DNA from: CAYFSC01 sp964345695
GTDB lineage: Bacteria; Bacteroidota; Rhodothermia; Rhodothermales; Salinibacteraceae
NCBI GenBank assembly: GCA_964345695.1
Contig: CAYFSC010000171.1
Span: 1 to 6,379, forward strand
Direction of reading: 5' to 3'
DNA: 6,379 bases
In this document: one piece after another, positions 1-4,981 of the stretch
Numbering within the stretch: position 1 is the first letter of the stretch
Layout: every line of letters begins with the position of its first letter
Notes under the pieces: model-generated
The model's database searches: none
What the model saw: only the letters and a program-made list of their open reading frames with translations
Told to the model about the DNA's origin: nothing
Made by a program: the position numbers and the translations under genes

Positions 1-2
1 GT

Positions 3-152
3 GCCGAACGGTCCGAGACCTTCGCCGCCCGGATCGTGCGGTTGATGGACGAGGGCCTCCTCGAACGGCACACGCGCGACTGCCTCCGCCTCACGCTGGA
101 CGGCCGGTTGCAGACCGACAGCATCGTCGCGTTCCTGACGGCGGCTCTCTGA
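3..152 (+). CDS. C-terminal end of a HemW/HemN-like radical SAM protein (partial)
   Basis: Only the last 49 codons and the TGA stop are inside the window; the gene begins upstream. The peptide reads with an amphipathic stretch (FAARIVRLMDEGLLE), then RHTRDCLRLTLDGRLQTDSI and a short hydrophobic end. The order 'helix, EGLLE, short strand, LRLT.DGRL..D.I...L' is what the small HemN_C domain at the end of HemW (heme chaperone, formerly called oxygen-independent coproporphyrinogen III oxidase-like) looks like: a winged-helix-like fold ending in 'L T x x G R L x x D'. The radical SAM core with its CxxxCxxC motif is not in view, so the assignment rests on this tail alone. Another winged-helix protein cannot be excluded. 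It lies 107 bp before the first lipoprotein gene, and nothing suggests a shared function. Confidence 0.5.
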   Translation, partial: AERSETFAARIVRLMDEGLLERHTRDCLRLTLDGRLQTDSIVAFLTAAL

Positions 153-193
153 CCCAAGATCGGCGACCGTCCCTGTTCGCTGCGCTGGATCGA

Positions 194-222
194 TTGACCG
201 AATGCAACGTTCGTCATTTTTG
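194..222 (+). promoter_or_regulatory. Possible Bacteroidota-type promoter for the first DUF192 gene
   Basis: A TTG at 194-196 is followed after 18 bases by CATTTTTG at 215-222, one base off the TAnnTTTG element used by the main sigma factor of many Bacteroidota, whose -33 element is centred on TTG. Read as an ordinary sigma-70 promoter, TTGACC at 194-199 would be a fair -35 with a poor -10. It would start transcription about 30 bases before the ATG at 260. The same TTG could formally act as a start codon for a longer protein, but the added 22 residues would hide the signal peptide, so I read it as promoter DNA. This is weak, motif-only evidence. Confidence 0.25.
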
Positions 223-259
223 GTTCCAGTTTCCTTCCCCCCTGGCTTCGCCTTGCGAT

Positions 260-760
260 ATGGTGCACCGCTGGCTTCTTTCTCTGAGTTTCCCTCTGCT
301 GCTCGCAGTAGGCCTGTCTGGCTGTGGGTCGGATGCGACGGACGGCGCCCCCTCGGAAGAGCCAACCTTCACCAAGGAAGGAACGCTGACCTTCGCCCGG
401 ACGGACGGCTCCCCGATCACGACCATTGACGTCGAGATTGCCGATACCGACCGCGAGCGCGAGCAGGGGCTGATGCGAAGGCGTTCGCTGGGCTACGATC
501 GGGGCATGCTGTTTATTTTCGACGCGGTGAACGAAGACGGGATGTGGATGAAGAACACTCCCTTGCCGCTCGACATCGTGTTTGTCGCGCCCGACTCCGC
601 CGTGATCAACATCGTCGAGCGCACGAAGCCGTTCTCGCTGGACCCGATCCGACCGACGGCCCCCAAGAAGTACGTCGTCGAAGTCCGCGCTGGCTTCGCC
701 GACCGCCACAACCTGACCGACAGCACGCGCATCCGCTGGCAGCGCACGTTCACTCCCTGA
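260..760 (+). CDS. DUF192 family lipoprotein, first of a tandem pair
   Basis: A 166-residue exported lipoprotein. Residues 1-21 form a signal peptide (MVHRW, then a Leu-rich core) ending in the lipobox LSGC with the lipidated Cys at 22; the following Gly-Ser is not an inner-membrane retention signal as known from E. coli. After a short linker, residues about 41-162 form one DUF192 domain (PF02643). Its hallmarks are visible: A61-x-T at the start, GLM 70-72, GML 82-84, WMKNT 96-100, PLD 103-105 and AGF 144-146. The biochemical role of DUF192 is unknown. The ATG at 260 is chosen over an in-frame TTG at 194 because it places the signal peptide at the N-terminus; no Shine-Dalgarno is present. A paralogue follows after 50 bp, probably co-transcribed. 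The family call is firm; any function would be a guess. Confidence 0.9.
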   Translation: MVHRWLLSLSFPLLLAVGLSGCGSDATDGAPSEEPTFTKEGTLTFARTDGSPITTIDVEIADTDREREQGLMRRRSLGYDRGMLFIFDAVNEDGMWMKNTPLPLDIVFVAPDSAVINIVERTKPFSLDPIRPTAPKKYVVEVRAGFADRHNLTDSTRIRWQRTFTP

Positions 761-810
761 CGCGGGTCTTGCATTGCCCCGCCCCTTTCTTCAGGTCTTC
801 CTTTTCCGCC

Positions 811-1323
811 ATGCGCTCGCTCTTCGCCGCCCTCGGACTTGCCATCCTGCTTGTTGCTGCCGGATGCGGCTCCGGGACCGACTCCTCCTCAACGGCACCT
901 TCTGATACGGTGACGATTCCCTTCGACAAAGAGGGCACGCTGGCCTTCGTCCAAGAAGGCGACAGCGTCGTCACCATCGACCTCGAAATCGCCGAGACCG
1001 ACTCGGCCCGGCAGCGGGGCATGATGCAACGGGACGGGTTCCCGAACGAAGCCAGTGGCATGCTCTTCCCTTTCCCGCAGGAGCAGCCCCGTAGCTTCTG
1101 GATGGCCAACACGCCGGTCGCCCTGGACATCCTCTTTGTGGGTGCCGATTCGCAGATCGTGCACATCGCGAAATACACCACCCCCTTTTCTGCAGAAAAC
1201 ATCGAGTCGGAGGCGCCGGCTCAGTACGTCATCGAAACGCCCGCCGGCTTCGCCGATCAGTACGGACTGCTCGAGGGCGACCGCGTCCGCTGGCAGCGTA
1301 CGGAAGCCTCTTCAAGGGATTGA
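811..1323 (+). CDS. DUF192 family lipoprotein, second of a tandem pair
   Basis: A 170-residue lipoprotein and paralogue of the gene just upstream. The signal peptide (MRSLFAALGLAILLVAAGC) ends in AAGC with Cys at 19; Ala rather than Leu at -3 makes the lipobox slightly atypical but usable. A Ser/Thr-rich linker (20-38) leads to a DUF192 domain at about 42-163. Both paralogues share the block KEGTL before the domain, TPFS/KPFS in the middle, AGFAD near the end and a closing WQRT. Differences fall in normally conserved spots: GMM (70-72) instead of GLM, and WMANT (97-101) where the first copy keeps the usual WMKNT. The ATG at 811 is selected because it opens the signal peptide; upstream in-frame codons run through the preceding gene in another frame. 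Function unknown. It ends 31 bp from the oppositely oriented next gene. Confidence 0.9.
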   Translation: MRSLFAALGLAILLVAAGCGSGTDSSSTAPSDTVTIPFDKEGTLAFVQEGDSVVTIDLEIAETDSARQRGMMQRDGFPNEASGMLFPFPQEQPRSFWMANTPVALDILFVGADSQIVHIAKYTTPFSAENIESEAPAQYVIETPAGFADQYGLLEGDRVRWQRTEASSRD

Positions 1324-1354
1324 GGGGCGACCGTCCCACGGGAGGCGGCAGGCC

Positions 1355-1684
1355 CTACGGAAGGAGCCACTCCAGAATGCCCGTGAGGCCGACGATGACC
1401 CCAGCGCTCAGGGCGATAAACGTCCACTCCTGCCACGTTGCCCCCCGCAGGCCGTGCAAACGCAGGAGCCGTACCGAGAGCATCACGATTAGCGAGAACC
1501 CAACGGCACAGCCGGCGGTGACGAGGGCGCCCCAGGCCGTAATCGTATAGAGGACAGCGGCCCCCAGGACGGCCAGCGCGACGCCCGCCGCCCCCGTCCA
1601 GAAACCGTACTGCATCAGGGCGAGAATGCGACGCTCGGTGTCGGCGTCGAACCAGATCGAGGCGGGGAGGTCGTCGTCGTTCAT
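1355..1684 (-). CDS. Small three-helix membrane protein of unknown function
   Basis: A 109-residue protein I do not recognise. An acidic, soluble N-terminus (MNDDDLPASIWFDADTERRI) precedes three hydrophobic segments at about 27-47, 51-71 and 87-108, with a basic loop (RLLRLHGLRG, 72-81) between helices 2 and 3. By the positive-inside rule that loop is cytoplasmic, which would put the N-terminus outside; this is inferred. The protein ends right after helix 3 (EWLLP). The ATG at 1684 is preferred because the acidic opening looks natural, but in-frame TTG 1738 or GTG 1735 would add 18 or 17 residues. A convincing promoter lies upstream at 1768-1796, overlapped by a palindrome related to the one before sufB, so it may be co-regulated with the iron-sulfur genes. 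It converges on the DUF192 pair. Confidence 0.7.
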   Translation of the reverse strand: MNDDDLPASIWFDADTERRILALMQYGFWTGAAGVALAVLGAAVLYTITAWGALVTAGCAVGFSLIVMLSVRLLRLHGLRGATWQEWTFIALSAGVIVGLTGILEWLLP

Positions 1685-1767
1685 GAGCGACAGTCGGGCG
1701 GAAGCGGCGGACGGGGACAGACAGCTCAGCGCCACCAACGAGGATTCTCTCGACAGGCCGATTCGGT

Positions 1768-1796
1768 AGATTAGGCGGCTAGGCCGGAGCTGTCAA
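1768..1796 (-). promoter_or_regulatory. Sigma-70-type promoter for the small membrane protein gene
   Basis: Read on the minus strand, a perfect TTGACA (-35, at 1796-1791) is followed after exactly 17 bases by TAATCT (-10, at 1773-1768), which keeps the critical TA...T positions of TATAAT. Transcription would begin near 1760, leaving a leader of about 76 bases before the ATG at 1684, or about 22 bases if the TTG at 1738 is the real start. The -35 element is the right-hand end of an 18-bp palindrome (1791-1808), so a protein bound there should block RNA polymerase. The call rests on motif match and spacing only. Confidence 0.5.
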
Positions 1797-1808
1797 CGAA
1801 CGTTAACA
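1791..1808. promoter_or_regulatory. Putative operator, 18-bp inverted repeat (site 2)
   Basis: TGTCAACGAACGTTAACA is a near-perfect palindrome: arms TGTCAACG and CGTTAACA pair at 7 of 8 positions around a 2-base centre. It agrees with the perfect palindrome upstream of sufB (2399-2416) at 14 of 18 positions, giving the shared form TGTnAACnnnnGTTnACA. It starts 18 bases beyond the iscA/sufA-like stop codon and covers the -35 of the membrane protein promoter, a classic repressor position. It has no T-tract and is too short to look like a terminator. The binding protein is not encoded in this window. Confidence 0.55.
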
Positions 1809-1826
1809 CGCAGATACACGCAAGGA

Positions 1827-2159
1827 TTACAGACCAAACGATTCGCCGCAGGCACATTCACGCTCGGCATTGGGGTTAATGAAGTGGAAACCGTCGCCCT
1901 GCAAACCGTCCGTGAAGTCCAGTTTCGTTCCTTCAAGATAGAGCGAACTGCGCTTGTCGAGTACGACGGTGATGCCGGCGTGCGTCTCGACGGTGTCGCT
2001 GCTCTGCTCCGTGGTATCCCACCCGAGATCGTAGGTGAGTCCGGAGCACCCCCCCGGCACGACAGCCACGCGCAGCATTTTCTCGTTCACATCGACGTGT
2101 TGATCGTCGGCAACCTGTCGGATCTGGTCGAGAGCGCGATCGGTGATTGAGATGGTCAT
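1827..2159 (-). CDS. sufA: A-type iron-sulfur carrier (IscA/SufA/HesB family)
   Basis: A 110-residue cytoplasmic protein of the HesB/IscA family, which holds [2Fe-2S] or [4Fe-4S] clusters and passes them from the assembly scaffold to target enzymes. The three ligand cysteines are all present: C38 in GGCSGLTYD and C102/C104 in the C-terminal ECACGESF, where the usual CGCG is CACG. The block GFHFINPNAERECACGESFGL (90-110) is a typical family ending and resembles SufA more than ErpA. Family length is about 105-125. The ATG at 2159 (MTISIT) is chosen; an upstream extension to 2249 has no family resemblance and is read as untranslated leader. The gene is divergent from sufBCD across a 361-bp control region, which supports a role in the SUF pathway. 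The A-type family is certain; the paralogue name (sufA versus iscA or erpA) rests on context. Confidence 0.93.
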   Translation of the reverse strand: MTISITDRALDQIRQVADDQHVDVNEKMLRVAVVPGGCSGLTYDLGWDTTEQSSDTVETHAGITVVLDKRSSLYLEGTKLDFTDGLQGDGFHFINPNAERECACGESFGL

Positions 2160-2350
2160 GACAACCAACCCTGCATGTGATGGTGGACGACTTCTTTGGT
2201 GCGCTGTACACGTGACGGTGGATGGAGGTTTCTTTCGGCCGCCGCCCACGTCCGTCGGTTCCTCCCATCTACCGGCACAAGACCGCCGGCACAGGAACGG
2301 CCCTTCGCAACTTGCAATGAAGACGTAACCTGCATTCGGAAGCCGGGAAC

Positions 2351-2366
2351 GTTGGCTCGTTGGCTC
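2351..2366. repeat. Tandem 8-bp direct repeat
   Basis: GTTGGCTC occurs twice head to tail without a gap, just 4 bases before the degenerate operator copy at 2371. It may be a regulator half-site pair or chance; nothing else in the window repeats it. Confidence 0.5.
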
Positions 2367-2370
2367 AGGT

Positions 2371-2388
2371 TGTAATCGAGCATTGACA
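2371..2388. promoter_or_regulatory. Putative degenerate operator copy (site 3)
   Basis: TGTAATCGAGCATTGACA fits the form TGTnAACnnnnGTTnACA at 10 of 12 fixed positions, matching site 1 at 12 of 18 and site 2 at 13 of 18. Its outer triplets TGT and ACA are intact, but the inner arms are imperfect, so its own symmetry is weak. It begins exactly 28 bp before site 1 and, like site 2 read on the minus strand, ends in TTGACA. It could be an auxiliary, weaker binding site, or TTGACA could be a promoter -35 by itself, although no good -10 follows at 16-18 bases. Confidence 0.35.
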
Positions 2389-2389
2389 C

Positions 2390-2418
2390 TTGCAGTTGTG
2401 TAAACACACGTTTACAGT
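2390..2418 (+). promoter_or_regulatory. Candidate promoter of sufBCD
   Basis: TTGCAG (2390-2395) and TACAGT (2413-2418) stand 17 bases apart. The -10 matches TATAAT at 4 of 6 positions including the critical TA...T; the -35 keeps TTG only. Transcription would start near 2425, giving a leader of about 95 bases. Most of the spacer and the -10 lie inside the 18-bp palindrome at 2399-2416, so a bound regulator would occlude the promoter. The competing reading, TTGACA at 2383-2388 as -35, lacks a matching -10. Confidence 0.35.
2399..2416. promoter_or_regulatory. Putative operator, perfect 18-bp palindrome (site 1)
   Basis: TGTAAAC-ACAC-GTTTACA has two perfectly complementary 7-base arms around a 4-base centre. 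It stands out in an otherwise GC-rich sequence and lies 104 bases before the sufB start codon, on top of the candidate -10 element. A dimeric helix-turn-helix repressor is the natural reader. The core AAC-N4-GTT recalls Gram-positive LexA boxes and is two bases tighter than the CAAC-N6-GTTG box of cyanobacterial SufR as I remember it, so neither is a direct match. It does not fit the CRP half-site spacing. Confidence 0.6.
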
Positions 2419-2520
2419 ACGGATGGGTCAGACGCAGTCGCCGGTTCTCCCGGCCGGCCCCGCTCCCGCTGCCTGCCGTCCTCACACACGCTCTGAGCAC
2501 GCAACAGATCGAACACACCC

Positions 2521-3984
2521 ATGAGCCAGTCTGAAACCGAATTTCTAGAGGAAAAAGCCAGCGAGGAGTACGAGCATGGCTGGTACACAGACATCGAGAC
2601 CGACAAGGCCCCGAAAGGTCTCAATGAAGATGTCATCCGCTATATTTCTTCCCGTAAGGAAGAGCCCGAGTGGCTCTTGGAGTGGCGCATGAAGGCCTAT
2701 CGCCACTTCATGCAGCGCATCGAGTCGGGTGAATACCCGGATTGGGCGCACTTGGACTATCCGGAGCCCGACTTCCAGGACATCAGCTACTTCTCGGCGC
2801 CTAAGCAGAAGGCCAATTACGAGAACCTCGACGAGGTGCCGGACGAGATCCTGGAAACCTTTGAGCGGCTCGGCATTCCGCTGGAAGAGCAGAAGGCCCT
2901 CACCGGGGTGGCCGTGGACGCCGTCATGGACAGCGTTTCGGTTGCCACCACCTTCAAAGAGAAGCTCAAGGAGAAGGGGGTCATCTTCAAATCGTTCGGT
3001 GAGGCCGCCCGCGATCACCCCGAGATCGTCCGGAAGTACTTGGGGACCGTGGTGCCGTACACCGACAACCTGTACGCGGCGCTGAACTCGGCGGTCTTCT
3101 CCGATGGATCGTTCGTGTACATTCCGGAGGGCGTAGAATGCCCGATGGAGCTCTCCACCTACTTCCGCATCAACGAAGCGGGGACCGGCCAGTTCGAGCG
3201 GACGCTCATCATCGCGGAGCCGGACAGCTACGTCAGCTATCTGGAGGGCTGCACCGCTCCGATGCGCAAGGAGAACCAGTTGCACGCCGCCGTCGTGGAG
3301 CTCATCGCCCACGAGGACGCCGAGATCAAGTATTCCACCATCCAGAACTGGTACCCCGGCGACCCGGAGACCGGCGAGGGTGGGGTCTACAACCTGGTAA
3401 CGAAGCGTGGCATCTGCAAGGGCGATCGGTCCAAGATTAGCTGGACGCAGTTGGAGACCGGCTCGGCTGTCACGCAGAAGTATCCGTCCGTCATCCTCGC
3501 GGGCGACGACTCGAACGGCGAGTTCTACTCGGTGGCCTTCACGAAAGGCTACCAGCAGGCCGACACTGGCACAAAGATGCAGCACATCGGCAAGAACACG
3601 AAGAGCACGATCATTTCGAAGGGGATTTCGGCCGATTACGCCGACAACAGCTATCGCGGCCTCGTGAAAGTCGGCAAGAACGCGGAGAACGCCCGCAACT
3701 TCTCGCAGTGCGACTCGATGCTGCTCGGCGACCAGTGCGGCGCGCACACCTTCCCGTACATCGAAATCGGCAACCCGTCGGCGCAGGTCGAGCATGAGGC
3801 GACCACGTCGAAGGTCGGCGAGGACCAGATGTTCTACTGTCACCAGCGCGGCCTCGGCGAGGAAGAGGCGCTGAAGCTGATCGTGAACGGGTTCTGCAAG
3901 GAGATTCTTGCCGAGCTTCCCATGGAGTTCGCCGTCGAGGCAAAAGAGCTTCTGGCGATCGAGCTGGAAGGCTCCGTCGGGTAA
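2521..3984 (+). CDS. sufB: Fe-S cluster assembly scaffold protein SufB
   Basis: A 487-residue soluble protein, the usual SufB length, and a core part of the SufBC2D complex that builds Fe-S clusters from sulfur and iron. The N-terminal helical part (about 1-150) contains EPEWLLEWRMKAYRHF, typical of the family; then comes the beta-helix core and a C-terminal helical domain that contacts SufC. The residue matching E. coli Cys405 is C397 in QCDSMLLG, and H425/E426 in EHEATTS match His433/Glu434, so both proposed cluster ligands on the SufB side are present. The final block GEDQMFYCHQRGLGEEEA is also characteristic. Start: the ATG at 2521 opens a typical short acidic N-terminus; no Shine-Dalgarno. 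It is first in a sufB-sufC-sufD run, with an unusually long 150-bp gap before sufC. Confidence 0.98.
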   Translation: MSQSETEFLEEKASEEYEHGWYTDIETDKAPKGLNEDVIRYISSRKEEPEWLLEWRMKAYRHFMQRIESGEYPDWAHLDYPEPDFQDISYFSAPKQKANYENLDEVPDEILETFERLGIPLEEQKALTGVAVDAVMDSVSVATTFKEKLKEKGVIFKSFGEAARDHPEIVRKYLGTVVPYTDNLYAALNSAVFSDGSFVYIPEGVECPMELSTYFRINEAGTGQFERTLIIAEPDSYVSYLEGCTAPMRKENQLHAAVVELIAHEDAEIKYSTIQNWYPGDPETGEGGVYNLVTKRGICKGDRSKISWTQLETGSAVTQKYPSVILAGDDSNGEFYSVAFTKGYQQADTGTKMQHIGKNTKSTIISKGISADYADNSYRGLVKVGKNAENARNFSQCDSMLLGDQCGAHTFPYIEIGNPSAQVEHEATTSKVGEDQMFYCHQRGLGEEEALKLIVNGFCKEILAELPMEFAVEAKELLAIELEGSVG

Positions 3985-4004
3985 CTCCTTCTGGACTGAG
4001 GGAC

Positions 4005-4041
4005 GGGGGAGAGGGGCTGCAGGTCCGCGCCCCTCCCTCCC
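4005..4041 (+). other. Long imperfect hairpin between sufB and sufC
   Basis: The arm GGGGGAGAGGGGC (4005-4017) can pair with GCCCCTCCCTCCC (4029-4041) over 13 positions with one G-U pair and one A-C mismatch, closing an 11-base loop. The inner 7 pairs are perfect. It starts 20 bases after the sufB stop. No T-run follows, so it is not a standard intrinsic terminator; it could stabilise the sufB 3' end, cause partial stopping or mark an RNA processing point. Confidence 0.5.
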
Positions 4042-4057
4042 AATTTCCCTCCCTCCC
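4030..4057 (-). other. G-quadruplex-forming sequence on the template strand
   Basis: The plus strand has six C-runs (4030-4033, 4035-4037, 4039-4041, 4047-4049, 4051-4053, 4055-4057) separated by single T's and one AATTT. The minus strand therefore carries six runs of three or four G's with loops of 1, 1, 5, 1 and 1 bases, well inside the usual rule of four G3 runs with loops up to 7. The segment is built from two 13-bp direct copies of CCCTCCCTCCCAA (4031-4043 and 4047-4059). It shares its left half with the right arm of the hairpin at 4005-4041, so the two structures exclude each other. Confidence 0.6.
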
Positions 4058-4134
4058 AACTGCTGTACCCGGGCATTCCTGCCTGGACGACTGCTACGCT
4101 AACTGCAACGCACCACTGAGAACACACACCACTC

Positions 4135-4905
4135 ATGGCACTCTTAGAGATTGAAAACCTTCACGTCGGCGTCGAGGATGACGACATTCAAATCCTCAGG
4201 GGCGTCGATTTGACCGTCAACACGGGCGAGGTCCACGCAATCATGGGGCCGAACGGCTCGGGCAAAAGCACGCTGGCCGCCATTCTGGCGGGGCGTGAGG
4301 AGTACGTCGTAACCGAAGGCAGCATCCGATACGACGGCGAGGATCTGCTGGAGCTGGAACCGGAGGAGCGCGCCGAAGAAGGCGTGTTTCTCGCTTTTCA
4401 GTATCCGGTGGAGCTTCCGGGCGTGAGCATGACCAACTTCCTCAAAGAAGCCGTCAACAGCGTCCGCGAGGCGCGCGGCCAGGACGAGCTTTCCGCTGCG
4501 GAGTTTCTGAAGCTGATGCGGGAGCGCGCCGATCTTGTGGGCTTGAGCGCCGACCTGTCGAAGCGGTCGGTCAACGAGGGCTTCTCGGGCGGCGAGAAGA
4601 AGAAGAACGAGGTCTTCCAGATGGCCATGCTGGAGCCGCGCCTCGCGATTCTGGATGAGACGGACTCCGGCCTCGACATCGACGCGTTGCAGGAGGTGGC
4701 CAACGGCGTCAACATGCTGCGTTCCGACGACCGCGGCTTTATGCTCATCACGCACTACCAGCGCATCCTGGACTACATCGTTCCCGACCACGTGCACGTC
4801 ATGCTGGACGGAAAGATCGTCAAGTCGGGCACCAAGGAACTGGCGATTCAGCTGGAGGAAGAGGGATACGACCAGTTCCGTCAGGAGGCGGCCGCCGTCG
4901 CGTAG
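4135..4905 (+). CDS. sufC: Fe-S assembly ATPase SufC
   Basis: A 256-residue ABC-type ATPase without membrane segments; in SufBC2D its ATP-driven dimerisation reshapes SufB and SufD to expose the cluster building site. All nucleotide-binding parts are visible: Walker A GPNGSGKST (38-46, Lys44), Q-loop Gln89 in AFQYP, the SufC-type signature FSGGEKKKNE (150-159), Walker B AILDETD (171-177) with catalytic Glu175, the D-loop SGLD (178-181) and the switch His207 in LITHYQR. FSGGEKKKNE plus DETDSGLDIDAL distinguishes SufC from transporter ATPases. The length is normal (E. coli 248). The start ATG at 4135 gives the standard MALLEIENL opening; there is no Shine-Dalgarno, but GAACACAC lies 7 bases upstream, as a similar copy does before sufB. 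sufD follows after 76 bp. Confidence 0.98.
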   Translation: MALLEIENLHVGVEDDDIQILRGVDLTVNTGEVHAIMGPNGSGKSTLAAILAGREEYVVTEGSIRYDGEDLLELEPEERAEEGVFLAFQYPVELPGVSMTNFLKEAVNSVREARGQDELSAAEFLKLMRERADLVGLSADLSKRSVNEGFSGGEKKKNEVFQMAMLEPRLAILDETDSGLDIDALQEVANGVNMLRSDDRGFMLITHYQRILDYIVPDHVHVMLDGKIVKSGTKELAIQLEEEGYDQFRQEAAAVA

Positions 4906-4908
4906 TTC

Positions 4909-4932
4909 CGCGTTCCGGATTTCGCGCTCCGG
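4909..4932. repeat. Short direct repeat between sufC and sufD
   Basis: CGCGTTCCGG (4909-4918) and CGCGCTCCGG (4923-4932) are 10-bp copies differing at one base, with a 14-bp period, directly after the sufC stop. The rest of the 76-bp gap shows no clear promoter, terminator or ribosome binding site. Confidence 0.4.
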
Positions 4933-4981
4933 CCCGTCCGACAAAGCCTCCCTTCTCACCCAACCTGCTCGACACCGAATC

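Larger units (their letters stand above)
2160..2520. promoter_or_regulatory. Divergent control region between the A-type carrier and sufB
   Basis: This gene-free stretch must contain the start signals for both the carrier gene (leftward) and sufBCD (rightward). On the sufB side it holds a tandem 8-bp repeat (2351-2366), a degenerate operator copy (2371-2388), a candidate promoter (2390-2418) and a perfect 18-bp palindrome (2399-2416), followed by a roughly 95-base leader with a short GC-rich hairpin possibility (GCCGG 2440-2444 with CCGGC 2454-2458). On the carrier side I could not find a convincing promoter. No open frame here looks like a real gene. Confidence 0.8.

Noticed and set aside
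1324..1354. Possible bidirectional terminator between the converging DUF192 and membrane protein genes
   Set aside because: Only a short imperfect pairing (CCGTCCC with GGAGGCGG) and no T-run on either strand.
2201..2220. CACGTG-containing partial palindrome TGTACACGTGAC
   Set aside because: Symmetry breaks after a few bases and it does not match the operator motif; likely chance.
2160..2249. N-terminal extension of the A-type carrier by 30 residues
   Set aside because: The extra residues do not resemble the family and the ATG at 2159 gives the standard MTISIT opening and length.
2383..2411. TTGACA at 2383-2388 as -35 of the sufB promoter
   Set aside because: At 16-18 bases downstream the sequences CACACG, ACACGT and CACGTT are not usable -10 elements; the TTGCAG/TACAGT pair fits better.
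2545..4059. A 504-codon open frame on the minus strand opposite sufB
   Set aside because: It is the antisense shadow of a certain sufB gene in GC-rich DNA; the translation is low-complexity in Arg, Leu, Val, Asp with no recognisable domain.
4655..4981. A longer SufD starting inside sufC, 109 extra residues
   Set aside because: The extension is Arg/Ser/Thr-rich out-of-frame sufC sequence without SufD similarity; the ATG at 4982 gives a normal-length protein.
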